Origin: a bacterium
Lineage (GTDB): Bacteria > Desulfobacterota > Binatia > DP-6
Direction: 5' to 3'
NCBI GenBank assembly: GCA_026129405.1
Contig: JAHCID010000002.1
Location: forward strand, 1 to 64,000
DNA length: 64,000 bases
Shown here in pieces: positions 18,100 to 26,884 of this stretch; position 1 is the stretch's first letter; each line of letters opens with the position of its first letter. The notes beneath the pieces were generated by a model, which ran no database searches, was not told where the DNA came from, and worked only from the letters and a program-made list of their open reading frames with translations. The position numbers were made by a program, and so were the translations under genes.

Positions 18100-19536
18100 G
18101 TGCCCGCTCCTCAGCTCGCCGTCATCGCCGCCGCCGGCCGCGGGCGTCGCATCCATCCACGCAGCCTGACCGTGCCGAAGGTCCTCCTCGAGGTCGACGG
18201 CAAGCCGCTCCTCGTCCGCAACGTCGAGCTCCTGCGTGACGCCCTCGGCATCCGGCGGCAGGTCATCGTGGTGGGCCATCTCGCCGAGCAGGTGCGCGCC
18301 CGTCTGGGCGACGGGCGCGAGCTCGGCGTCGAGCTGACGTTCGTCGACAACCCGCGTGTCGACGAGGGCCTCGGCACGTTGCTCGAGGTGGTCGAGCCCC
18401 ACGTCCGCGAGCCCTTCGTGCTGATGCTCGGCGACGAGCTGTACCTCGGCTCGAACCACGCCGAGCTCGCGGCGGTGCCCGAGCCGTGGGAGGCGGTGTG
18501 CGCGATCCACCACACCGACGACACCGAGCTCATCGCCAAGAACTACTCGGTCGAGCTGGACGACGGGCGCATCACGGCGCTGGTGGAGAAGCCGGAGAAG
18601 CCGCCGACGCCGTACGTCGGCTGCGGCACCTACCTGTTCACGCCGCAGATCTTCGACGACGCGCGCCGTACGCCGCGCTCGGCGCGCACCGGCCGGCTCG
18701 AGCTCACCGAGGTCATCGACCAGGCGGCGAAGCGCGGCGGTCTCGTGCGGCCGTTCGTGTTGACGGGGCACTACGTCAACGTGAACTCGGTCGACGACCT
18801 CAACACCGCCGCCTTCCTGGCCCGCTCGGCGCGCCGTCCGAAGGTGAGCGTCGTCATCCCGGCGTGGAACGAGGCGGCCGCCATCGGCCGCGTCGTGCGC
18901 GACTTCCGCCCCCACGTCGACGAGGTGGTGGTGATGGACAACCTGTCGACCGACGGCACCGGCGACCTCGCGCGCGAGGCCGGCGCCGTCGTCCATTCGC
19001 GCAAGCTCGTCGGCTACGGCGACGCGCTCCGCCAGGGCATGGAGGCGGCCAGCGGCGACATCTTCGTCCTGGTCGAGGCCGACGGGACGTTCGCCGCGCG
19101 CGACCTCGGCAAGCTGCTCGAGTACCTGAAGGACGCCGACATGGTCGTCGGCACGCGCACGACGCGCCAGATGATCCAGCAGGGCGCGAACATGGACGGC
19201 ATCCTGCGCTGGGGCAACGTCGTCGTCGGCAAGCTGATCGAGGCGCTGTGGTGGAAGCTCGAGCCGCGGCTCACCGACGTCGGCTGCACCTACCGCGCGA
19301 TCTGGCGCGACGCCTACCGCAAGATCCGCCCCTTCCTCACGCGCGACGACGCGGCGTTCTCGCCCGAGATGATGATCGAGGTGCTGCGCAGCGAGCAGCG
19401 GCTCATCGAGGTGCCGGTGCACTACTTCAGCCGGCGCGGCGGCGAGTCGAAGCACTCGTCGAGCCGCTGGCACAGCATGAAGACCGGCATGCGGATGCTG
19501 CGCCTGATCCTCTCGAAGCGCTTCGACGTGGGCTGA
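18100..19536 (+). CDS. Fused sugar nucleotidyltransferase + GT2 glycosyltransferase, paralogue 1
   Basis: 478 aa in two domains. Residues 5-240 form an NTP-transferase (RmlA/GlmU-like): AVIAAAGRGRRIHP, then PKVLLEVDGKPL, with LGDELY as the metal-binding segment near 111. Residues 248-478 are a GT2 domain: VSVVIPAWNEA at 249, VVVMDNLSTDGT at 276, an acidic VEADGTF at 325 and the VVGTRTTRQM block at 349. It probably makes an activated sugar or polyol and attaches it, or two steps of one polymer. The start is taken as GTG 18100, which sits 6 residues before the nucleotide-binding strand; an upstream in-frame GTG lies in the palindrome. A second protein of the same architecture is at 28518. Confidence 0.85.
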   Translation: MPAPQLAVIAAAGRGRRIHPRSLTVPKVLLEVDGKPLLVRNVELLRDALGIRRQVIVVGHLAEQVRARLGDGRELGVELTFVDNPRVDEGLGTLLEVVEPHVREPFVLMLGDELYLGSNHAELAAVPEPWEAVCAIHHTDDTELIAKNYSVELDDGRITALVEKPEKPPTPYVGCGTYLFTPQIFDDARRTPRSARTGRLELTEVIDQAAKRGGLVRPFVLTGHYVNVNSVDDLNTAAFLARSARRPKVSVVIPAWNEAAAIGRVVRDFRPHVDEVVVMDNLSTDGTGDLAREAGAVVHSRKLVGYGDALRQGMEAASGDIFVLVEADGTFAARDLGKLLEYLKDADMVVGTRTTRQMIQQGANMDGILRWGNVVVGKLIEALWWKLEPRLTDVGCTYRAIWRDAYRKIRPFLTRDDAAFSPEMMIEVLRSEQRLIEVPVHYFSRRGGESKHSSSRWHSMKTGMRMLRLILSKRFDVG

Positions 19537-19615
19537 CGGCGGCTCGCGGGTCGCCCCGGGCGGATCGCCCCGCGACTCTTTCCCCCGCGGGCGTTCCGGG
19601 CGAGGATGCCCGCCC

Positions 19616-20851
19616 ATGGCCATCGACTTCACCTTCCCGCCCGACGTCGAAGACATCCGCCAGAAGGTCCGCGCGTTCATGACCGCGGTCGTGAAGCCCG
19701 GGGAGGGCGATCTCTCGATCGACCGTCACGACCCCGAGGGCCGTCAGAAGCTCATCCGGACGATCCTCACGCTGCGCGAGAAGGCGAAGGAGTGGGGGCT
19801 CTGGCTGCCGCACATGCCGGCCGAGTTCGGTGGGCTCGGCCTCGGGCCGACGGCCATGGCCGCGGTGTCGGCCGAGTCGGCGCGCACGTCGCTCGGCGCC
19901 TTCGTGCTGAACTGCCAGGCGCCCGACGAGGGCAACATGCACACGCTGCTCCACTTCGGCACGCCGGAGCAGAAGCGGAAGTACCTGAAGCCGCTCTGCG
20001 ACGGCTACGCGCGCTCGTGCTTCGCGATGACCGAGCCCGAAGTCGCGGGCTCCGATCCCACGCTCATCAAGACCCACGCCGTGAAGGACGGCGACGACTG
20101 GGTGGTGAACGGCCACAAGTGGTTCATCAGCGGTGCGCGCGGCGCGAACTTCGCCATCCTGATCGCCAAGACCGATCCCGACGCCGACCCGCCGCAGGCG
20201 CGCAACACCGCCTTCATCGTCGACCTGCCCGCGGAGGGCTGGGAGATCGTGCGCGACGTGAAGACGATGTCGGGCAGCCACAACCACTGCGAGATCCGCA
20301 TCGAGAACCTGCGCGTCCCGACCGCCAACATCCTCGGCGAGCGCGGCGGCGGCCATCGGCTCGGCCAGGTGCGCCTCGGGCCGGCGCGCCTCGCTCACTG
20401 CATGCGCTGGATCGGCCAGGTCGAGTACGCGCTCGAGCAGCTGATCGACCGCGCCACCAAGCGCTTCGCGCACGGCTCCCTGCTCTCCGAGAAGCAGGGC
20501 ATCCAATGGAAGATATCCGAGTCGTCGATGGAGCTCTACGCCGCCAAGCTCATGGTCCTGCACGCGGCCTATCTCATCGAGCGCGGCGAGCCCTTCGCGA
20601 CCCCGGTGTCGATGTGCAAGTACCACGTCGCGAACACGCTCTGGCGCGTCGTCGACCGCGCCATCCAGGTGCACGGCGCGCTCGGCTACTCGACGGACAC
20701 GCCGCTCGCCGGGATGCTGCTCCAGGCGCGCTGGTCGCGCTTCGCCGACGGCGCCGACGAGGTGCACCTCATGCGCATCGCGACCAACGTCACCGACGCG
20801 TACACGAAGCACGGCACGATCGGCTCGGCGTTCGGCAACCTGCCGATCTGA
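19616..20851 (+). CDS. Acyl-CoA dehydrogenase
   Basis: 411-aa FAD-dependent acyl-CoA dehydrogenase. The three-domain layout is seen: helical N-terminal domain, central beta domain with CFAMTEPEVAGSDPTLIKT (residues 140-158) and NGHKWFISGARGANFAI, and a C-terminal helical domain ending VHGALGYSTDTPLAGML. The style is of the larger ACAD10/11-like soil bacterial paralogues. It would oxidise an acyl-CoA to the enoyl-CoA and pass electrons to ETF. The ATG at 19616 is preceded by a hairpin (19597-19612) whose loop holds GAGGAT, the likely ribosome-binding site. Confidence 0.93.
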   Translation: MAIDFTFPPDVEDIRQKVRAFMTAVVKPGEGDLSIDRHDPEGRQKLIRTILTLREKAKEWGLWLPHMPAEFGGLGLGPTAMAAVSAESARTSLGAFVLNCQAPDEGNMHTLLHFGTPEQKRKYLKPLCDGYARSCFAMTEPEVAGSDPTLIKTHAVKDGDDWVVNGHKWFISGARGANFAILIAKTDPDADPPQARNTAFIVDLPAEGWEIVRDVKTMSGSHNHCEIRIENLRVPTANILGERGGGHRLGQVRLGPARLAHCMRWIGQVEYALEQLIDRATKRFAHGSLLSEKQGIQWKISESSMELYAAKLMVLHAAYLIERGEPFATPVSMCKYHVANTLWRVVDRAIQVHGALGYSTDTPLAGMLLQARWSRFADGADEVHLMRIATNVTDAYTKHGTIGSAFGNLPI

Positions 20852-20888
20852 GCCGCGGGCGCCGCAGCCGCGCGCCGTCGGGTCGCGA

Positions 20889-21209
20889 TCACCCGCTCCT
20901 CGGCGCCGGCAGGACGGGGAGGCCGAGCAGCGCGGCGTCGTCGCGGACGCGGGCGTCGGTGCTGAGCATCGTCAGATCGGGAAAGAGCCGCCGGAGCGCC
21001 AGGGCGCTCGCGAGGTGCAGCGCATCGAGGGTGCGCACCGGCTCGGCCGGGAAGCGCGCTTCGGCGCGCGCGGCGACGTCGGCGGACATCTCCAGGACGG
21101 TCCGGCGACTGGCGGCGCGGGCCAGCGCCTGCCGCACCGTCCCGGCGTCGACCTCGCGCAGATAGCCGCTGAGCCGGTTCTTCAGCTCGCGGACCGCGAC
21201 GGCCTTCAC
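20889..21209 (-). pseudogene. Antitoxin head fused to PIN toxin tail (decayed TA locus)
   Basis: A GTG-started frame of 106 codons. Residues 1-25 (VKAVAVRELKNRLSGYLREV) are the N terminus of a Phd/YefM-type antitoxin. From about residue 26 the sequence is the C-terminal half of a PIN-domain VapC toxin, with RTLDALHLASALALRR and MLSTDARVRDDAALLGL carrying the late acidic residues. The antitoxin C terminus and the toxin N terminus with the first catalytic Asp are both gone. This reads as one in-frame deletion that joined the two genes of a TA pair. It is unlikely to be an active toxin. Confidence 0.7.
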
Positions 21210-21336
21210 GCGTCGACGTGGCCACCCAGGGTCAACGCGCCGCCTGGGACGCCCGCAAGGCGCGCCCGCGGCCGGGCGCGCCTTGCCTCCCCGCCGCCCC
21301 CCGCGTAGTCGTCCGCCGCAGGAGGGACCCCCGCCC

Positions 21337-21945
21337 ATGCTGCTCTACGACGCCCGTCGTGCGCCGAACCCGCGCCGCGTCCGCATCTTCCTCGCCGAGA
21401 AGGGTGTGACGGTGCCCGTCGTGCAGGTCGACATCGCGACGCGCGAGAACGACGCCGAGGACTTCCGCCGGAAGAACCCGATGGCGACGCTGCCGGTGCT
21501 GGAGCTCGACGACGGCACGATCATCGCCGAGAGCGTGGCGATCTGCCGCTACGTCGAGGAGACGCATCCGGAGCCGCCGCTCATGGGCACCGACGCCAAG
21601 GACCGCGCGCTGGTCGAGATGTGGCAGCGGCGGATGGAGCTCGAGCTGTTCGGGCCGGTGACGCAGTCGTTCCGCAACACGCACGAGTTCTTCGCGGGCC
21701 GCATCCCGCAGGTGCCCGAGTACGGCGCGGTGGCGAAGACGTGGGCGGCGACGCGGCTCGCCTGGCTCGACGCGGAGCTGGCGCCGCGGCCGTTCGTCGC
21801 CGGCGAGCGCTACACGATCGCGGACATCACCGCGCTGTGCGCGGTCGACTTCGGGCGCGTGACCGACATCCGCGTCCAGCCCGATCAGCGGCACCTGGCG
21901 CGCTGGTACGAGGCGGTCTCGTCGCGTCCCAGCGCCAGGGCGTGA
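21337..21945 (+). CDS. Glutathione S-transferase
   Basis: 202 aa with complete two-domain GST structure: N-terminal thioredoxin fold (YDARRAPNPRRVRIFLAEKG, then NPMATLPVLELDDGTIIAES, the cis-Pro and Ser pocket) and a C-terminal helical domain (AERYTIADITALCAVDF region). The length is typical of theta/beta-like bacterial GSTs. The ATG at 21337 has GGAGGG 10 nt upstream; the frame before it has no homology. Its stop overlaps the next gene's GTG (GTGA). It likely conjugates or reduces electrophilic compounds. Confidence 0.9.
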   Translation: MLLYDARRAPNPRRVRIFLAEKGVTVPVVQVDIATRENDAEDFRRKNPMATLPVLELDDGTIIAESVAICRYVEETHPEPPLMGTDAKDRALVEMWQRRMELELFGPVTQSFRNTHEFFAGRIPQVPEYGAVAKTWAATRLAWLDAELAPRPFVAGERYTIADITALCAVDFGRVTDIRVQPDQRHLARWYEAVSSRPSARA

Positions 21946-23300
21946 GCCGCGCGGCGCCTCTGCGCGCGGGACGGTGCCTGCCGCGCGCCGGCGCGGTCGC
22001 GGTCGCGGCGATTCTGCTGGCGCGGGTCGCCGCGGCGGCGGTGCCGGCGGAGCCGGCGGCGGTGCTCGATGCGCTCGTCGCGGCGCAGGCGGCCGACGGC
22101 GGCTGGCATTTCGCGCCCGAGGCGGACGGCCGTCCGCACGGGCACACGTGGGTCATGCGGGTCGCGGAGTGGCTGGCGCAGAGGCTCGGTGGCCCGCACT
22201 GGGACCTCGTCGTCGTGCGCAGCCCGGGCACGCCGTCGGCGGGGCTGGCGCTGGTCGCCGGGTGGCGGGCGACGGGGAGGGCGCAATGGCTCGCGTCGGC
22301 ACGCCGCGCGGGCGACTTGCTGATCGCCCTCCAGCTCGCGCCGGGGGGCTGGGTCTCGGAGATGCCGGTCGAGCGGGGACGGCTCACCGCCTGGTTCCCG
22401 TGGGTGTCGCCGCGCATCACGCTCGACGACGACGTCACGCCCGGCGCCGTGCGCTTCCTGCTCGCGCTGTGGGAGGCGACGGGGGACGCGCGCTACCGCG
22501 ACGCGGCCGTGCGCGGCGTCGACCTGCTGGCGGGCGCGCAGCTGCCGTCCGGCGCCTGGCCGCACGTGTGGCGCCCGCGTTGGATGCACGTCGTGCGCCG
22601 CTCGCGCGACGACACCGCGAGCCTGAACGACGGCACCACGCCGCTCGCCATCGACACGCTCGTCGTCGCCGCGGCGGCGCTCGGCCGGCCCGACCTGCTG
22701 CGCGCGGCCCGGCACGGCGGCCGCTGGCTGCTCGCGGTGCAGCACGGTGAGCCCCGCGCCGGCTGGGCCCAGCAGTACGACGCCGAGGGACGGCCGGCGC
22801 CGATGCGCGTCTTCGAGCCGGCGGCGCTCGCCACCTGGGAGTCGCGCCACGCCGTCGAGGCGCTCGAGACCCTGGCGCGGGCGACGGGCGAGCCGCAGTG
22901 GTGCGAGGGAGCGCGCCAGGCCGCGCGCTGGCTCGCCGACGTCGCGCTCGCGCCCGGTTGCTGGGCGCGCCTCCTCGACCCGACGTCGGGCCGTCCGCTC
23001 TACCTCGCCGCCGACGGCACGCGCGTCCCGCTCGCCGCCGCGCGCCCCGGCTACGACTGGACGGGCGACTTCGGCATCCCCGCACTGCTCGTGCGCTTCG
23101 GTCTGGCCGGCGGCCCGGAGCTGCCGATCCCCGCCCCCGGCGACCCGCTCGCGTGCCCCGGCCGACCCGACCCGTTCCGTACCCACGGCGGGGCGCGCGC
23201 CGTGGCGGCCGACGCGACGCTCGCGGTCGCGGTCCTGGCGCCGCGGCCGCCGTCGCCGTGCGCGCCGGTCGCCCTTGTCCGCGCGGAGGGCCGCCGCTAG
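21942..23300 (+). CDS. PL10-like pectate lyase family protein (secreted)
   Basis: 452 aa. Residues 1-35 look like a signal peptide (basic start, [17 protein letters not shown] core). The rest is an alpha/alpha toroid-type protein with repeated GGW motifs: DGGWHF at about 50, then [41 protein letters not shown] and AGWAQQYD followed by [11 protein letters not shown]. This order matches family PL10 polygalacturonate lyases, but catalytic Arg/Asp assignment needs an alignment and the substrate may differ. The GTG start overlaps the GST stop by 4 bp, an odd functional pairing. Confidence 0.7.
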   Translation: MSRAAPLRAGRCLPRAGAVAVAAILLARVAAAAVPAEPAAVLDALVAAQAADGGWHFAPEADGRPHGHTWVMRVAEWLAQRLGGPHWDLVVVRSPGTPSAGLALVAGWRATGRAQWLASARRAGDLLIALQLAPGGWVSEMPVERGRLTAWFPWVSPRITLDDDVTPGAVRFLLALWEATGDARYRDAAVRGVDLLAGAQLPSGAWPHVWRPRWMHVVRRSRDDTASLNDGTTPLAIDTLVVAAAALGRPDLLRAARHGGRWLLAVQHGEPRAGWAQQYDAEGRPAPMRVFEPAALATWESRHAVEALETLARATGEPQWCEGARQAARWLADVALAPGCWARLLDPTSGRPLYLAADGTRVPLAAARPGYDWTGDFGIPALLVRFGLAGGPELPIPAPGDPLACPGRPDPFRTHGGARAVAADATLAVAVLAPRPPSPCAPVALVRAEGRR

Positions 23301-23311
23301 GGTCCGCGCCC

Positions 23312-23926
23312 ATGATCGTCTGTCTCGACCTGGAGGGCGTGCTCGTCCCCGAGATCTGGATCAACGTCGCCGAGCGTACCGGGATCGCGGCCCTGCGGCG
23401 GACGACGCGCGACGAGCCCGACTACGACAAGCTGATGGCCGGCCGCCTGGCGATCCTCGACGAGCACCGCCTCGGCCTGCCCGACGTCCAGGACGTCATC
23501 GCGGGCATGGATCCGCTGCCGGGGGCGGTCGAGTTCGTCGAGTGGCTGCGCAGCCGCACGCAGCTCGTCATCCTCTCCGACACCTTCGAGCAGTTCGCGA
23601 CCCCGCTCATGCAGAAGCTCGGCTGGCCCACGCTCTTCTGCCACCGCCTCGAGGTGGAGGCGGGCGGACGCATCGCCGGGTGGACGCTGCGCCAGCCCGA
23701 CGCCAAGCGCCGGGCGGTCGAGGCCCTGCGCGGCCTCGACTTCCGGGTGGTGGCGGCGGGCGACTCCTACAACGACACGGCGATGCTGGGGGCCGCCCAT
23801 GCCGGCATCCTCTACCGCCCTCCCCAGAACGTGATCGACGAGTTCCCGCAGTTCCCGATCACCCGCACCTACGACGAGCTGCGGGCCGCGCTCGTGGCCC
23901 ACTCCGGGGGCGAGCTGTCCGCCTGA
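23312..23926 (+). CDS. thrH: Phosphoserine phosphatase / homoserine phosphotransferase ThrH
   Basis: A HAD-superfamily enzyme of 204 aa, the expected ThrH length. The first motif [14 protein letters not shown] carries the nucleophile Asp6 and the ThrH-specific Glu8, where most HADs have Asp. Later motifs are VILSDTF (motif II), the Lys in the [10 protein letters not shown] region and [10 protein letters not shown] (motif IV). ThrH dephosphorylates phosphoserine and can pass phosphate to homoserine. The ATG is 12 bp after the upstream stop. No other serine or threonine pathway gene is adjacent. Confidence 0.92.
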   Translation: MIVCLDLEGVLVPEIWINVAERTGIAALRRTTRDEPDYDKLMAGRLAILDEHRLGLPDVQDVIAGMDPLPGAVEFVEWLRSRTQLVILSDTFEQFATPLMQKLGWPTLFCHRLEVEAGGRIAGWTLRQPDAKRRAVEALRGLDFRVVAAGDSYNDTAMLGAAHAGILYRPPQNVIDEFPQFPITRTYDELRAALVAHSGGELSA

Positions 23927-24029
23927 CGACGCGAGCCCGTGCGGTCCGCCATGTGGGGTGGGGGCCGGTGGCTCGCGGCGACCGGAATCTCGGTTGACCG
24001 TTTCAGCGGGCGCGTGGTCAACTCCGCCC

Positions 24030-26111
24030 ATGGACGTGCGCGTCTATCTGGCCGATCTGCGCCACAACTTCTCGGGCGTGTTGGCCAACGACTGCATGCC
24101 GCTCGGGGTGGCCTACATGAAGGCCGTCATCGACCGCGACCTGCCGTCGGTCGAGTCGCGGCTGTTCGCCTATCCCGATCGGCTGCAGGCGGCGCTCGAG
24201 TCCGAGCCGCCGCACGTCCTCATGCTCACCAACTACATGTGGAACGAGTCGCTGAGCTTCCACTTCGCCCGCCTGGCGAAGCGGCTGCGGCCCGAGACGC
24301 TGGTGGTGATGGGCGGCCCCAACATCCACCTCGAGCCGGATCGGCAGGTGGCCTACGTGGCCGCGCACCCGGAGATCGACGTCTACGTGCTCGGCGAGGG
24401 CGACTTCCTGGCGCGCGAGGTGGTGCGGGCGTTCGCCGAGGCCGGCAGCTCGATCCGCGGCTTCGGGACCACGGAGGTGCCGTCGTGCATCTACCGGCGG
24501 CCCGACGGCGAGCTGGTGCGCACCCCGATGTGGGAGCGCGAGGCGCAGATCGAGGAGATCCCGTCGCCGTGGCTGTCGGGCGCGCTCGACGAGTTCTTCG
24601 ACGGCAAGCTCGCCCCGCTCCTCGAGACCAACCGCGGCTGCCCGTTCCAGTGCACCTTCTGCGTGCAGGGCGTGCGCTGGTACACGAAGGTCCACAACTT
24701 CACCAAGGACCGCATCCGCGAGGAGATCGAGTACATCGGCCGGCGCATCCAGGCCGTCTGCCCCTCGATGGGCTTCCTGCGCATCGCCGACTCGAACTAC
24801 GGCATGTTCGAGCGCGACATCGAGATCTCGAGCTACATCGGCGACGCCCAGAAGCGGTACGGCTGGCCGAACTACATCGACGCGACCACCGGCAAGAACC
24901 GGCCCGAGCGCGTGATCCAGTCGCTCGAGAAGGCGAACGGCGCGATGGTGATCTACCAGGCCGTGCAGTCGCTCGACGAGACCACGCTCAAGAACATCAA
25001 GCGCTCCAACATCTCGAAGGAAGCCTACGCGCAGGTGATGATCCACGTGCGCGGCCGCGGGCTGCGCTCGCTCTCCGACCTGATCCTCGGCCTGCCGGGC
25101 GAGACGCTCGAGTCGCACCTCGCCGGCATCGCCGAGCTGCTCGACGCCGGCACCAACGAGATGCACCTCTTCCAGGCCATGATGCTGAAGGGGTCGGAGC
25201 TGGAGACCGCCGACTCGCGGGCGCGCTACCAGTTCGAGTCGCGCTTCCGCGTGCTGCCGAAGAACTACGGCATCTACGCCGGCGACAAGGTGCTCGACTG
25301 CGACGAGGTGGTCGTCGCCACCGACACGATGTCGTTCGAGGACTACCTCGAAGCGCGCCGCTTCGCGCTGGCGTTCTCGATCTTCTTCAACAACTCGTGG
25401 TTCGACGACGCGGCGGCGCTCGCCTACCGCTTCGGCGTGAAGCCGTCGGAGTGGATGATCCAGATGCGGCGGTCGATGGAGAGCACCGACGGCCCCGTCC
25501 GCCGCCTGCTCGAGCAGTTCGTCACCGAGACGCGCAACGAGCTCTTCCCCACGCGCGAGGCCTGCGAGGCGTTCTACCAGCAGCCCGAGAACTGGGAGCG
25601 GCTGCTCGCCGGCGAGATCGGCGACAACCTCATGTACAAGTACCGGGCGATGGCGGCGTTCTTCGAGTGGCCGGCCGTCTGCCGGGTCGCCATGCAGGGC
25701 ACGCGCGACCTGCTGCGCGCGCGCGGCGCCGACCGCGAGATCGTCGACTTCGACCGGCTGTGGGAAGACTTCGAGACCTACGTCCTGCACAAGCACACGC
25801 ACGGGGCGACGCGCGACGCCGTCCTGGCGCCGACGACCGCCGAGCTGCGCTACGACGTCGCCGGCTGGATCGAGGCCGGCCTGCCGAACAACACCACGCC
25901 GTTCCGCCTCGCGGGGCCGCGACAGTTCGTCTTCGAGCTGAAGCCCGAGGCGGCGCGCGAGCTCGACGGCCTGATCCAGGTGTGGACGCTCAGCCTGCGC
26001 GGGCTCACCAAGGGCGTCACGCGCATGCGGACGACCGCGCTCATCCGCGAGTGCCGGCCCGCGGGTACGCCGCGTCCCGACCGCGACGAGCAGGCCGCCG
26101 CGGCGGTCTGA
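24030..26111 (+). CDS. B12-binding-domain radical SAM enzyme
   Basis: 693 aa. Residues 1-150 form a cobalamin-binding-like Rossmann domain (PLGVAYMKAVI, LVVMGGPNI, VYVLGEGD). The radical SAM cluster motif is CPFQCTFC (Cys204, Cys208, Cys211), following ETNRG as in this class. The SAM barrel continues to about 450 (QAVQSLDETTLKNIKRSNI; DLILGLPGET). The last 240 residues are a helical tail unique to the subgroup. Relatives are methyltransferases or mutases of unknown substrate. The start at 24030 puts the B12 domain at the N terminus. The gene is convergent with the GT2 gene 12 bp away. Confidence 0.88.
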   Translation: MDVRVYLADLRHNFSGVLANDCMPLGVAYMKAVIDRDLPSVESRLFAYPDRLQAALESEPPHVLMLTNYMWNESLSFHFARLAKRLRPETLVVMGGPNIHLEPDRQVAYVAAHPEIDVYVLGEGDFLAREVVRAFAEAGSSIRGFGTTEVPSCIYRRPDGELVRTPMWEREAQIEEIPSPWLSGALDEFFDGKLAPLLETNRGCPFQCTFCVQGVRWYTKVHNFTKDRIREEIEYIGRRIQAVCPSMGFLRIADSNYGMFERDIEISSYIGDAQKRYGWPNYIDATTGKNRPERVIQSLEKANGAMVIYQAVQSLDETTLKNIKRSNISKEAYAQVMIHVRGRGLRSLSDLILGLPGETLESHLAGIAELLDAGTNEMHLFQAMMLKGSELETADSRARYQFESRFRVLPKNYGIYAGDKVLDCDEVVVATDTMSFEDYLEARRFALAFSIFFNNSWFDDAAALAYRFGVKPSEWMIQMRRSMESTDGPVRRLLEQFVTETRNELFPTREACEAFYQQPENWERLLAGEIGDNLMYKYRAMAAFFEWPAVCRVAMQGTRDLLRARGADREIVDFDRLWEDFETYVLHKHTHGATRDAVLAPTTAELRYDVAGWIEAGLPNNTTPFRLAGPRQFVFELKPEAARELDGLIQVWTLSLRGLTKGVTRMRTTALIRECRPAGTPRPDRDEQAAAAV

Positions 26112-26123
26112 GCCGACGACGCG

Positions 26124-26843
26124 TCAGGCGGCGCGGGCGCGACGGTCGACGCCGCCCGTCCCGCGCAGGCGGAAGCGCAGCATGTGCAGGACGAGCCCGA
26201 GCGCGACCGGCACGTGGCGCATCTTCGACTCGCCGCGGTCGCGGGGCTCGTAGCGGACGGGCACCTCGGCGATGCGCACGCCGGCCTCGGTCGCCATCGC
26301 GCCCAGCTCGGCGACGTTCTCCCAGCCGGCGCAGCGCAGCCGCTCGAGCGGCAGCGCGCTGCGGCGCACCCCGCGCAGGCCGGTGCAGAGGTCGGTCGTG
26401 CGCTGGCGGAAGAGCAGGTTGAAGACCCCGCTCATCACCCGGTTCCCGAGCACACGGATGCGGCTCATGGCCGGCGGCTCGGGCTCGAGGAACCGCGACG
26501 CGTACACCACCGGATGCCGGCGCAGGGCCTCGAGCAGACGCGGGATCGCCTCGGGCGGGTACTCGAGGTCGGCGTCGATGAGGACGATCAGCTCGGCGTC
26601 GCCGGCCGCGATGCCGTCGCGGATCGACGTGCCCCAGCCGAGGTCGCGCTCGTGGCGGACGAGGCGCGCCCCGCGCCGCTGGATGCGGGCGATGGTGTCG
26701 TCGGTGGAGCCGTTGTCGACGAAGATCAGCCCCTCGAACAGTCCGAGCGCGGCGACCCGGTCGCACAGCTCGTCCACGCAGGGCGCCTCGTTCAGCACGG
26801 GCACGACGATGTCCACGGACGGAGACACGAGGCTCGCCTTCAT
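26124..26843 (-). CDS. GT2 family glycosyltransferase (dolichol-phosphate-mannose-synthase-like)
   Basis: 239-aa GT-A fold transferase: VDIVVPVLNEAP at residue 10, IFVDNGSTDDTIARI at 39, a DxD-type metal motif in VLIDADLEYPPEAI near 87, then the conserved DLCTGLRGVRRSAL and VPVRYEPRDRGESKM. These last blocks are typical of polyprenyl-phosphate mannosyl- or glucosyl-transferases that feed GT-C enzymes. It could therefore supply the lipid-linked donor for the polytopic transferases in this window. It follows the membrane protein gene by 41 bp on the same strand. Confidence 0.9.
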   Translation of the reverse strand: MKASLVSPSVDIVVPVLNEAPCVDELCDRVAALGLFEGLIFVDNGSTDDTIARIQRRGARLVRHERDLGWGTSIRDGIAAGDAELIVLIDADLEYPPEAIPRLLEALRRHPVVYASRFLEPEPPAMSRIRVLGNRVMSGVFNLLFRQRTTDLCTGLRGVRRSALPLERLRCAGWENVAELGAMATEAGVRIAEVPVRYEPRDRGESKMRHVPVALGLVLHMLRFRLRGTGGVDRRARAA

Positions 26844-26884
26844 GGCACGGGCCGTCCGTGTGGCCAACCGGGACGGCGGTCGTC

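Noticed and set aside
19545..19580. Rho-independent terminator after the first nucleotidyltransferase-GT2 gene
   Set aside because: A 6-bp CGCGGG/CCCGCG pairing exists with a short CT-rich tail, but the loop is long and the inner pairing is poor.
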